46,208 bases of DNA from Hyphococcus sp. (lineage in GTDB: Bacteria; Pseudomonadota; Alphaproteobacteria; Caulobacterales; Parvularculaceae): the NCBI GenBank assembly GCA_021776245.1, contig JAJFGF010000009.1, positions 1 to 46,208 of the forward strand, in the 5' to 3' direction. The notes under the pieces were generated by a model. That model ran no database searches and was not told the DNA's origin. It saw only the letters and a list, made by a program, of their open reading frames with translations. Shown here one piece after another: positions 36,027 through 43,152 of the stretch; within the stretch, counting starts at the first letter, position 1, and each line of letters opens with the position of its first letter. A program made the position numbers and the translations under genes.

Positions 36027-36176
36027 TTCCGCATCGCCAAACGGCTGGGCGTTTACGCCTCTTATATTTCCAAATACGAAAATGGAGAACCGCGGTTGGA
36101 CGTAGTCGAATTTCTGGCCGTCGCCGAAGTAATCGGTTTCGATCCAAAGGAAATATTTGCAGAATTAGAGGTGTGA
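36027..36176 (+). pseudogene. Remnant of an XRE-family helix-turn-helix regulator (first copy)
   Basis: 49 residues are readable: FRIAKRLGVYASYISKYENGEPRLDVVEFLAVAEVIGFDPKEIFAELEV, which is the recognition helix and second half of an XRE repressor. The usual first helices (L-R-x-A-R-x-x-A-G-L-T-Q-x-x-L) are missing. The codons upstream read without homology and have no clear start. It looks like a 5'-truncated or frameshifted gene. Confidence 0.6.
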
Positions 36177-36254
36177 GTTTTTGCGGCGGCTATGTTTGAT
36201 TGTCTTAATTTCAGATAACCAAAAACATAGTATAAATGAAATACCCATCTGAAT

Positions 36255-36494
36255 TTGGAATGGGTGACAGGGTGGTCAAGTCTCGGAATTGAACAGCACA
36301 ATGCGCCGATTGCCCTGTTGATCGCAAAATGTGAAGCGGCGAACCTCACCCAGACAGCGCTTGCAAAGAGCCTTGGCGCGCACCAGTCGTTGATCGCCGG
36401 GATTGACAGCGGACAGCGGCGTATTTTTGTTGTGGAGTTTTTGAAACTGGCGGAGGCGCTTGAATTCGACCCGGCTCAGGCGCCGCGCGATATC
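36255..36494 (+). pseudogene. Degenerate XRE-family regulator (second copy)
   Basis: The frame, which starts at a TTG, has an unrelated first 16 codons and then an XRE pattern. The pattern runs APIALLIAKCEAANLTQTALAKSLGAHQSLIAGIDSGQRRIFVVEFLKLAEALEFDP. The normal K-Y/I-E-S-G-E-R-R-L-D-V-V-E-F-L motif is altered (GIDSGQRRIFVVEFL). No stop closes the domain: the frame runs on to 36878 through sequence antisense to the next minus-strand ORF. It shares its subfamily motif with the first remnant 80 bases upstream. Confidence 0.55.
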
Positions 36495-36539
36495 AAGACG
36501 CCAGCGAAACGACGCTGCGAAAGTGAGTGGGAAGGCGCT

Positions 36540-37008
36540 TCACGGCGGCTTCGATTGTTTGTACGCGCCGTTGATTTTGCAATAGCTTGCCGACAGCTCC
36601 ACAAAATCGACCACTGCGCCAAACCGCAACAGACGCTTCAGGTCGTTAAGCGCGGCCATGGCGCTGGCGTGTTCATATTCCGCGACGCCCGGACCGGGCT
36701 TGCCCGGCGTACAATAGGTGCGGATCCAGTAATCGAGCGCGCGATAATTAGCGCACGCGGTTGCGAGGCTATCGTTACCGTTTATGTCGCGGCTCTTGCC
36801 GGTCATTGGACGGGCGCTCGTAACAATCGATCCCGGCGCCGGGGTCGTGGAAGTGTGTGCCTGGCGCCGGGACCATAGGCGACCGCATCCGGTGGTGGCT
36901 CGGGGCGTTTGCGGCCGCGAGGGATTGGCTGATTGTGTTGCATGATGTGCGTCTGATTCCCTCACCATTAGGCGTATCGATCCCGCGCGGCGTTTTTGCG
37001 GCGGGCAT
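36540..37008 (-). pseudogene. Unrecognised minus-strand gene, apparently frameshifted
   Basis: Two overlapping minus-strand frames have genome-like codon use and would join into one protein of about 150 residues. The 5' part starts at the ATG at 37008 (MPAAKTPRGIDTPNGEGIRRT). The 3' part ends LDYWIRTYCTPGKPGPGVAEYEHASAMAALNDLKRLLRFGAVVDFVELSASY and stops at 36540. A shift near 36835 would connect HFHDPGAG to IVTSARPMTGKSRDINGND. I recognise no domain. It could be a phage-type gene, given the XRE remnants, but this is a guess. Confidence 0.4.
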
Positions 37009-37098
37009 TTGGTTATTTCCCAGTTAATGAAGACAAGCACGGCGCAGCGTTCCCTGATGCAAAGAGTCGGAAATTTTGAAAACCTTCGCGAAGACGGG

Positions 37099-38214
37099 TC
37101 AGCTGCCCTTGAGCACTTCAATCGGCCGGTAGTCGAGATCAATGCCGAAAGCGCGGGGGCCGACAACCTCCAGGGCCGCCGAGGTGCGCAGGAGATCCGG
37201 GGCGGCCAGCCCGAAGACCGTCACGCGCTGGCCGTAGCGCAAATTTTCCGTGGTGATCGCGTCACCCATGTCCTCTTCGAGAATTGTGATGATGTCGGGC
37301 ACGAGCGCGGCGATGCGCCCGTCAATGCGGACAATCAGGTTTTCGTTCTGGAACTCGATGGCGCATGTCTCGCCGCTAATGCTGTTTTCGAGATCGATTG
37401 CTCCTCTCACAAAGCCGCCGCCGGTTTTCGGCTGGCAGCGCGTGACGGCGCCGGTGAACAGCTTTGCGGCGTAACGCGCCTTTTTGCGCTGATTGTGAAA
37501 ATATCCGATGATCGCATCAATCGGGTCGCGTTTTTCACGGCTTGCGGCGAGCGCCGCCCGGCCAATGTCGCGCGACAGCGAAATCGTGCCGCGAATGGCG
37601 GCGGATTTAAAAAATTTTCCGGACATCGGATAGATCGCCCCCATGGCGAGGCCGCCCATAGCGACGACGGCGTTGCGGCCGAGTTCCTCAGCCGCGCGGT
37701 TATCGTCCGCGTCAACGATAACTGCATTCATGTGATCGTTGACGACAATGACGGGCGCAGCGCGGCCGCCATAAATGCCGAAAGTCATCATATCGCCTTT
37801 GGGAAAGGCGCGGCCCATGCCGTCAGCATCAATGACCGGAAGACCAAGTCTGAGACCGAGCGCGATCGGCAACACGGCGTTCAATCCGCCTGCTTCGGCC
37901 GCGACCAGGGCGTCAACCTTGCGCTGCAGGTGCTGTTCGATTCTTTCAACGGCGCCGGCCAACGCCGTCAGGCCGGGAAATTTTTCAAGCGCGACCGTGG
38001 GCGCGCCAATTGCGCCAAGGGCGACGACCAGCCAGCGATTATTGACTTTCGCGGGGTCCAGCAGCGTCGCGGGCCCATGCTTTTGAAGCGCCTGCATCAG
38101 GATCAGGCGGCCAAGATAGGGATCGCCGCCGCCGCCAGAAGCAAGAATGGCGGTTCCATAGATCACTTCGTCGAGATCATTCAATCCGATGCGTAATTGA
38201 CGTCCAAACCGCAT
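37099..38214 (-). CDS. DUF917 / S-methyl-thiohydantoin desulfurase family protein
   Basis: 371 residues. The DUF917 (S-Me-THD) signature begins at LNDLDEVIYGTAILASGGGGDPYLGRLIL. It continues with ALGLRLGLPVIDADGMGRAFPKGDMMTFGIYGG and AAVAMGGLAMGAIYPMSGKFFKSAAIRGT-like segments. The C-terminal half, ISGETCAIEFQNENLIVRIDG and LRYGQRVTVFGLAAPDLLRTSAALEVVGPRAFGIDLDY, matches the second domain of the family. The family is associated with hydantoin-type ring chemistry, but few members are characterised. It starts one base after the stop of the hydantoinase-like gene, so the two proteins probably act in one pathway. Confidence 0.9.
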   Translation of the reverse strand: MRFGRQLRIGLNDLDEVIYGTAILASGGGGDPYLGRLILMQALQKHGPATLLDPAKVNNRWLVVALGAIGAPTVALEKFPGLTALAGAVERIEQHLQRKVDALVAAEAGGLNAVLPIALGLRLGLPVIDADGMGRAFPKGDMMTFGIYGGRAAPVIVVNDHMNAVIVDADDNRAAEELGRNAVVAMGGLAMGAIYPMSGKFFKSAAIRGTISLSRDIGRAALAASREKRDPIDAIIGYFHNQRKKARYAAKLFTGAVTRCQPKTGGGFVRGAIDLENSISGETCAIEFQNENLIVRIDGRIAALVPDIITILEEDMGDAITTENLRYGQRVTVFGLAAPDLLRTSAALEVVGPRAFGIDLDYRPIEVLKGS

Positions 38215-38215
38215 A

Positions 38216-39772
38216 TCAACCGGCGCCTCCCCGTAGCGGATCGCCGACGACCTTCACGCGCACCGACGTTAATTTGCCTCCCGTATAAGGCAGCGGAATT
38301 TCTTCTACGTCGACCACGCGCAGCGTTGCCGGGTCCGCGCCGGCCGCGACCGCTTCCTGGCGCGCTTTTTCGATAACGGCGGCGACCGCCTCTGCGCCGT
38401 CGGTCCGGCTGTAATCGAAAATCTGTTCAGCCTGGCCGCTGAGCAGCGCAATGGCTGCGCCAATCGCATTTGCAACACCGGCGTGATCGGGGATGTGCAA
38501 TCGCGCTGCGCCGGGCAGGTCATGGGAAACCAGAATGCGTCCGCCGCCGACGACGATGACGGGAATATCTTCCGCTCTTGTTTTCATCTTGTCGACAGTT
38601 TCGGCAATCATCGCCTGGATCAATCGGTCGGCGCGGGCCGTCTCTTTGGCCGGAAGGCCGGCGAGGTGCGCCGGATCGCCGAGTTTGACGCGGCCCGCGG
38701 CGACGGCAATGTCCGTCGCCGTCAGCACGTCGCCGCCATAAACCAGCGCCTTGCGGTTCAGTTCGGCGCCGACCGATTCCGGCCCCACGCGCAGCTTTTT
38801 TCCAAGCCGGACGATGCTGCCGCCGCCGAGCCCGATTGATATGATATCCGGCATTCGAAAGTTCGTTCGCACACCGGCGAATTTTCCCGGCAAAGACCGT
38901 TCGCGCGGGAAATGATTCTTCAAGACCCCGACATCGGTTGTCGTCCCGCCAATGTCGACGACGATCGCATTGTCACACCGCGTCAGCTGCGCTGCGCCGC
39001 GAATGCTGTTGGCGGCGCCGGAGGAATAGGTGCGCACCGGATTGCGCGCAGCGTATTCGGGCGACATCAGCGAACCGTCATTTTGTGAAACATAAAAAGG
39101 CGCGTCGATGCCGAGCGCACTCAGGGCGTTCGCAAAGCTCTCGACAATGGCCGCGCCGAGATTGCCAAGGGACGCGTTGATCAAGGCGGCGTTTTCCCGG
39201 TCAATCAGGCTCAGGCGGCCGATCCGGCTTGACAGGGTAACGAGCGCGCCGGGAATCTCTTGCGCGATGATTTCGCCCGCGCGTTTTTCCATTGTATCGT
39301 TAATGGTCGAAAAAATACATGACACCGCAATATTGCGAAGACCCCTGCGGCGCATGTTGCGGGCGGCGTTCCGGATCGCGGTCTCGTCAAGCGCTGCGGC
39401 CTCGCGGCCGTCAAACTCATAGCCGCCGCGCACCATATAAATATGACCGCCGAGCGACTGCTTCAGATCAGCCGGCCAGTCGAGCATGGGCTCAATGTCC
39501 TGACTGGAAGGCAGGCAAATACGCAAGATTGCTGAAGGCTGCAGCCTTTTGCCTTCGGTGAACGCATTCGTAAATTGCGTGGTGCCGAGCATCACGGCGC
39601 GGACATCAGCGACTCCCGCGCGCGCCGCCTTCAAGGCTTCGCCGATCGCGCTTTTTGCGCCCTCGCCAAAATTATCCTGTGTTTGGGTTTTGCACACGCC
39701 GATCACTTCATCGCCGAGAATGACTGCGGCGTCGGTGTTCGTGCCGCCTATGTCAACGCCAACGCGCAACAC
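38216..39772 (-). CDS. Hydantoinase/oxoprolinase family protein (ASKHA fold)
   Basis: 518 residues from a GTG start with a GAGGAG ribosome-binding site. The N-terminal Hydant_A_N phosphate motif is VGVDIGGTNTDAAVI. The central Hydantoinase_A part contains SLIDRENAALINASLGNL, the second phosphate motif VVDIGGTTTDVGVL and IGLGGGSIVRLGKKLRVGPES. Members are ATP-dependent cyclic-amide hydrolases such as 5-oxoprolinase or N-methylhydantoinase subunit A. No HyuB-type partner is encoded here; instead the coupled partner is the DUF917 protein. Such short HyuA-like proteins are often found with DUF917 and NCS1-type permeases. The exact substrate is unknown. Confidence 0.9.
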   Translation of the reverse strand: MLRVGVDIGGTNTDAAVILGDEVIGVCKTQTQDNFGEGAKSAIGEALKAARAGVADVRAVMLGTTQFTNAFTEGKRLQPSAILRICLPSSQDIEPMLDWPADLKQSLGGHIYMVRGGYEFDGREAAALDETAIRNAARNMRRRGLRNIAVSCIFSTINDTMEKRAGEIIAQEIPGALVTLSSRIGRLSLIDRENAALINASLGNLGAAIVESFANALSALGIDAPFYVSQNDGSLMSPEYAARNPVRTYSSGAANSIRGAAQLTRCDNAIVVDIGGTTTDVGVLKNHFPRERSLPGKFAGVRTNFRMPDIISIGLGGGSIVRLGKKLRVGPESVGAELNRKALVYGGDVLTATDIAVAAGRVKLGDPAHLAGLPAKETARADRLIQAMIAETVDKMKTRAEDIPVIVVGGGRILVSHDLPGAARLHIPDHAGVANAIGAAIALLSGQAEQIFDYSRTDGAEAVAAVIEKARQEAVAAGADPATLRVVDVEEIPLPYTGGKLTSVRVKVVGDPLRGGAG

Positions 39773-39931
39773 GATCTCCTCTGGGGCGCATGCAGTCTTA
39801 TTTTGCAGTGTAAAAAATCATCACATAGTCAATGTTTGCATATCGGTCGAAATCGTTGAGTAAAAAGCAAAAATAAACCGGATTAAATGAAGACAGCCTC
39901 GACCATAATATCCCTAAATACAAATATAGTG

Positions 39932-39950
39932 TGTGTATCAGTTATACACA
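39932..39950. promoter_or_regulatory. Inverted repeat TGTGTAT-N5-ATACACA, candidate operator
   Basis: Perfect 7-bp arms around CAGTT lie about 160 bases upstream of the hydantoinase start. Length and A/T content fit a dimeric-regulator site. No T-run follows, so it is unlikely to be a terminator. Confidence 0.5.
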
Positions 39951-40004
39951 TTGTTGACCGGTGGTTTTTATCCGGGTGCATCGCATTTGTGTGTGTCCCA
40001 TGGG

Positions 40005-40020
40005 CGCGGCGCGCGCCGCG
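40005..40020. repeat. 16-bp perfect GC palindrome
   Basis: CGCGGCGCGCGCCGCG is perfectly self-complementary. Its composition is low-complexity, so chance is more likely than for the A/T-rich repeats nearby. Confidence 0.4.
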
Positions 40021-40210
40021 GATAATCAGCGCCTCATGGCGTCCGCCCCTGATAGATGATCCCTGATCAATAACGAGAATCTTGCCAGTCGAAATAACCG
40101 TAATAACCGGCGGCAATCATCAGTATCGTGACGTTCTGTGAAACCTGCAGAATTGCGGAGGGTGTCCTGATTGCGCTGATGGCGGTCACGCCCTGTCCGG
40201 GCTGCCCCAT

Positions 40211-40226
40211 ATATACTGCTGTATAT
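40211..40226. promoter_or_regulatory. Inverted repeat ATATAC-N4-GTATAT, candidate operator
   Basis: Perfect 6-bp arms around TGCT lie about 540 bases upstream of the receptor start. It shares the GTAT/ATAC half-site letters with the repeat at 39932 but in the opposite order. Confidence 0.4.
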
Positions 40227-40749
40227 TTCCAGAAAAACTATGACAGAATGAAGCTTGCGGTTTGAAGGCCTGCCGGAAGGCATATTGAGAATGGCGCGGG
40301 CGCCTCAATGCGTGTTTGCCGCGTTTACCCAAACGGGCCCGCGCCGCGACGCCCCCGCTTGGGCAAAAATGACCGGAGGCGCTGCAGGCCCGAAAATCCG
40401 GACAGCAGCCCTGAATTTCCACCAGGCCGCACCAAAAACCAGCCTTGCGGGCCGGGTTTTCGATGGGTGATATTCTAAACCATAGTAATTAATCGTGTAT
40501 TTCATAGTTTTTCATGTATATTAGCCGGAAGGCGGGCCTTTATGCGCATGCATTTTTCTTTCGGTTTCACTGATTTCCGTGCCGTCAAACGGGGCGCGAT
40601 ACAGGCGAGCGCCTCAGGAACAGCGGTGTCCCGCGCGTTGGCCGGGCCGGGGCCGTGGACTGTTGTTTAGCGACGCCGTTTTTTAGGGAGAAACGTGAAA
40701 TCGGACTCAACAGTCTATGGAACGCCGAATTTGCAGGGGTACAAACAGT

Positions 40750-42912
40750 ATGAATATTGCCGACATGAATATGCGAACGAGACGCATGAAATGCGGGCGC
40801 CCAGCTTTGCTTGCCGGCGCCGCCGTTCTTGCCGGCGTCATCGCCGCGCCGGCCAGCGCACAACAGGGGGCGCAGCAGGGGAGCGATTCGGCCGGCGCCG
40901 ATGGCGGCAGGGATGTCATCACGGTAACAACAGCGCGAATCCGGGAAGAGCCGCTCCAGGACGTACCCATTCAGATCAAAATGTTTACCGCGCCGGACAT
41001 TATAAATGCAGGCATCGCGACGACACAGGATTTCATTGATTTAACGCCCAATGTTTCGCTGGACGATTCCTTTACGTACCTCAACACATTCGCTGTCGTC
41101 CGCGGTGTGACGCAAATCAATAATGCCGATTCCCCCCTCGCCATTATCGTCGACGGCGTGCCGCAAAACAATCAGCGGCAGTTCAAAATGAATCTCTTTG
41201 ATGTCGAGCGGATCGAAGTTTTGATGGGTCCGCAAGGCGCCTTTTACGGCCGCAATGCGTCGGGCGGCGCGATCAATATTATCACCCGGCAGCCGACGAA
41301 CGAATTTGAAGGATTTTTAAGCGGCGTTTATGGAAATGGCGACGCCGTTGAATTTACGGGGGGCGTCAGCGGCCCGCTTGTCGAAGACCGGCTTTTGTTT
41401 CGCGTCACCGGATCGTACAAACAGGATAACGGACGCATCGAAAATACGTTTCTGGGCCGGAATGCCGACACGATTGATCATGACTACAATATCCGCGGCA
41501 AGCTGACATATCTTGCAAGCGATAATATCACGCTGGATGCGCGCATGATGTATAATGATTTTGAAGCAGGTACGCTTTACGATTCATTTGTGCCAAGCGG
41601 CAATGCGAATGATTTTCAGGACCCGAGCAACAACCTTCCCGGCGACGCTGTTGGCGACGTATTTGAAGCGACGTTCAAGGCCGATGTGGATATGGGTTTT
41701 GCAACCCTGACGGCGATCACCGGCTATACGGAGCTTGACGAGGAAGTCCGCGGCGATATCGACTTTTCCAATCCGGTCAACAACCCCGCCGGCGGCTTCG
41801 GCTTCGGATCGCTCGGGCAGGGGTCCGATCTCGACCTGGCGATGACCAGCCAGGAGCTGCGGCTGGTGTCGCCGAACGACCAGCGTCTTCGCTGGCTCGC
41901 CGGCGCGTTTTATATCCATACGGACCGTCAGCTGGAGGCAGTGCTGTTTGTCGATCTCAACGGCGACCCCAATCAGGTTGATGACCCGTCGCTTGTCTTC
42001 CTGCGCCAGACGGAAGATGACGACAATGACGCCTGGTCGATCTACGGCCAGTTGGAATATGACATCACCGACCGGTTTAAAATTGCCGCCGGCCTGCGCT
42101 ATGACGAAGACAACCGGTTTCAGGAAGATCTTCTGACCCTGGCCACGCGCGAGATTTCATTTTCCGCGGTGCTGCCAAAGGTGACGCTCAGCTACGATGT
42201 TCACGACAGCGCGCTTCTTTATGCAAGCTATGGCGAAGGGTTTCGCTCCGGCGGGTTCAATGCGCCCGGCGTTGCGCCTTTCCGCGATGAGACGACGCGC
42301 AGCGTTGAGGGCGGTTTTAAATCTCAATGGTGGGACAATCGCCTGACGCTGAACGGCGCCGTCTATTACTCTTTTGTAGAGGATTTTCAGTTCTTTTTCC
42401 TCAGCCTCGCGGCAGGCGGCCAGATCATTTCCAATATTGATCGCGCCGAAATTTTCGGCGTCGAAGTCGAGGCGCAGGCAACTCTTGCTGACGGATGGCA
42501 GGTTTACGCCGGGCTTGGCACGACCGACACCGAAATCAAGGAGAACGTTCCGTTTCCGACATCGGTCGGCAATCACACGCCGAAAACCACCGATGTGTCG
42601 CTCAATCTCGGATCGCAATATCGTTTTCCGGTGTACAACGATATCTTCGCCATCATGCGCGTGGATTTCGAGCGGCGCGGCGAGCGTTTCTGGCAGGTCG
42701 ATAACCTCGACATTCAGGACCCGTTCAACCTGCTGAACTTCCGGGCCGGTTTTGAAGCCGATCACTGGGGGCTTTACGTCTGGGGACGCAACATCACCGA
42801 TGAGGAATATTACACGGACTTTAATCCGAATGCGTTTACCGGGATCGGCTATGATATCGGCTTTCGCGGCCAGCCGGCCTCCTATGGCGTTGAAGCGCGT
42901 ATCCGGTTTTGA
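40750..42912 (+). CDS. TonB-dependent outer-membrane receptor
   Basis: 720 residues from the ATG at 40750, preceded by AGGGG; the frame is open upstream to 40717. The signal peptide MNIADMNMRTRR...GVIAAPASA-QQ is followed by a TonB-box-like DVITVTTARIREE. The plug domain (about 50-160) contains VPIQIKMFTAPDIINAGIATTQDFIDLTPNVS, IIVDGVPQNNQRQFKMNLFDVERIEVLMGPQGAFYGRNASGGAINIITRQP. The barrel (ELRLVSPNDQRLRWLAGAFY and others) ends in RIRF with the canonical terminal Phe. Unlike the other receptor in this window, the N-terminus is intact. The substrate cannot be read from sequence. The next gene is a MalT-like regulator. Confidence 0.93.
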   Translation: MNIADMNMRTRRMKCGRPALLAGAAVLAGVIAAPASAQQGAQQGSDSAGADGGRDVITVTTARIREEPLQDVPIQIKMFTAPDIINAGIATTQDFIDLTPNVSLDDSFTYLNTFAVVRGVTQINNADSPLAIIVDGVPQNNQRQFKMNLFDVERIEVLMGPQGAFYGRNASGGAINIITRQPTNEFEGFLSGVYGNGDAVEFTGGVSGPLVEDRLLFRVTGSYKQDNGRIENTFLGRNADTIDHDYNIRGKLTYLASDNITLDARMMYNDFEAGTLYDSFVPSGNANDFQDPSNNLPGDAVGDVFEATFKADVDMGFATLTAITGYTELDEEVRGDIDFSNPVNNPAGGFGFGSLGQGSDLDLAMTSQELRLVSPNDQRLRWLAGAFYIHTDRQLEAVLFVDLNGDPNQVDDPSLVFLRQTEDDDNDAWSIYGQLEYDITDRFKIAAGLRYDEDNRFQEDLLTLATREISFSAVLPKVTLSYDVHDSALLYASYGEGFRSGGFNAPGVAPFRDETTRSVEGGFKSQWWDNRLTLNGAVYYSFVEDFQFFFLSLAAGGQIISNIDRAEIFGVEVEAQATLADGWQVYAGLGTTDTEIKENVPFPTSVGNHTPKTTDVSLNLGSQYRFPVYNDIFAIMRVDFERRGERFWQVDNLDIQDPFNLLNFRAGFEADHWGLYVWGRNITDEEYYTDFNPNAFTGIGYDIGFRGQPASYGVEARIRF

Positions 42913-42961
42913 GTATGAACCTGTCCCGCATCGATCCGGCTGCGTCGCGAAATGGTTGCGG

Positions 42962-42985
42962 CGCCGCCGGCATAACCCGGCGGCG
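42962..42985. terminator. Strong GC hairpin after the receptor gene
   Basis: CGCCGCCGG-CATAAC-CCGGCGGCG is a perfect 9-bp stem located 50 bases after the receptor's stop. There is no T-run, so it may be a transcript-stabilising or attenuating structure rather than a classical terminator. Confidence 0.5.
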
Positions 42986-43132
42986 GCCAGCGATAGCTGC
43001 AACGACGTTTCGCTGGCTGTTACGATTGTTTTTGAGGCTCGAACAGCTTTAAGCTATGGTTCGAGATTTGCTAAACTGCACCATGATTGACATCCCGCGA
43101 TAATGGCTTCGTCCCATCAAGTGAGGATCGCC

Positions 43133-43144
43133 GGTCATATGACC
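43133..43144. promoter_or_regulatory. 12-bp palindrome GGTCATATGACC before the regulator gene
   Basis: It is a perfect palindrome ending nine bases before the chosen ATG of the MalT-like regulator. It could be an autoregulatory site. If the upstream TTG start is used it would lie inside the coding sequence, which would argue against a regulatory role. Confidence 0.3.
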
Positions 43145-43152
43145 AACACAAT

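Larger units (their letters stand above)
39773..40749. promoter_or_regulatory. 977-base divergent regulatory region between the hydantoinase operon and the TonB receptor
   Basis: No credible gene was found in either direction. The region must hold the promoters for the minus-strand hydantoinase/DUF917 operon and the plus-strand receptor. It contains the three inverted repeats listed separately and an A/T-rich part towards 40470-40530. There is also an AGGGAGAAAC ribosome-binding site before a GTG at 40695 that is out of frame with the receptor. This is by far the longest gene-free stretch in the window. Confidence 0.6.

Noticed and set aside
37009-38196. 395-residue plus-strand frame
   Set aside because: It is antisense to the DUF917 gene, which has clear family motifs and a coupled start.
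42157-43002. 281-residue minus-strand frame
   Set aside because: It is antisense to the receptor barrel and has no recognisable features.
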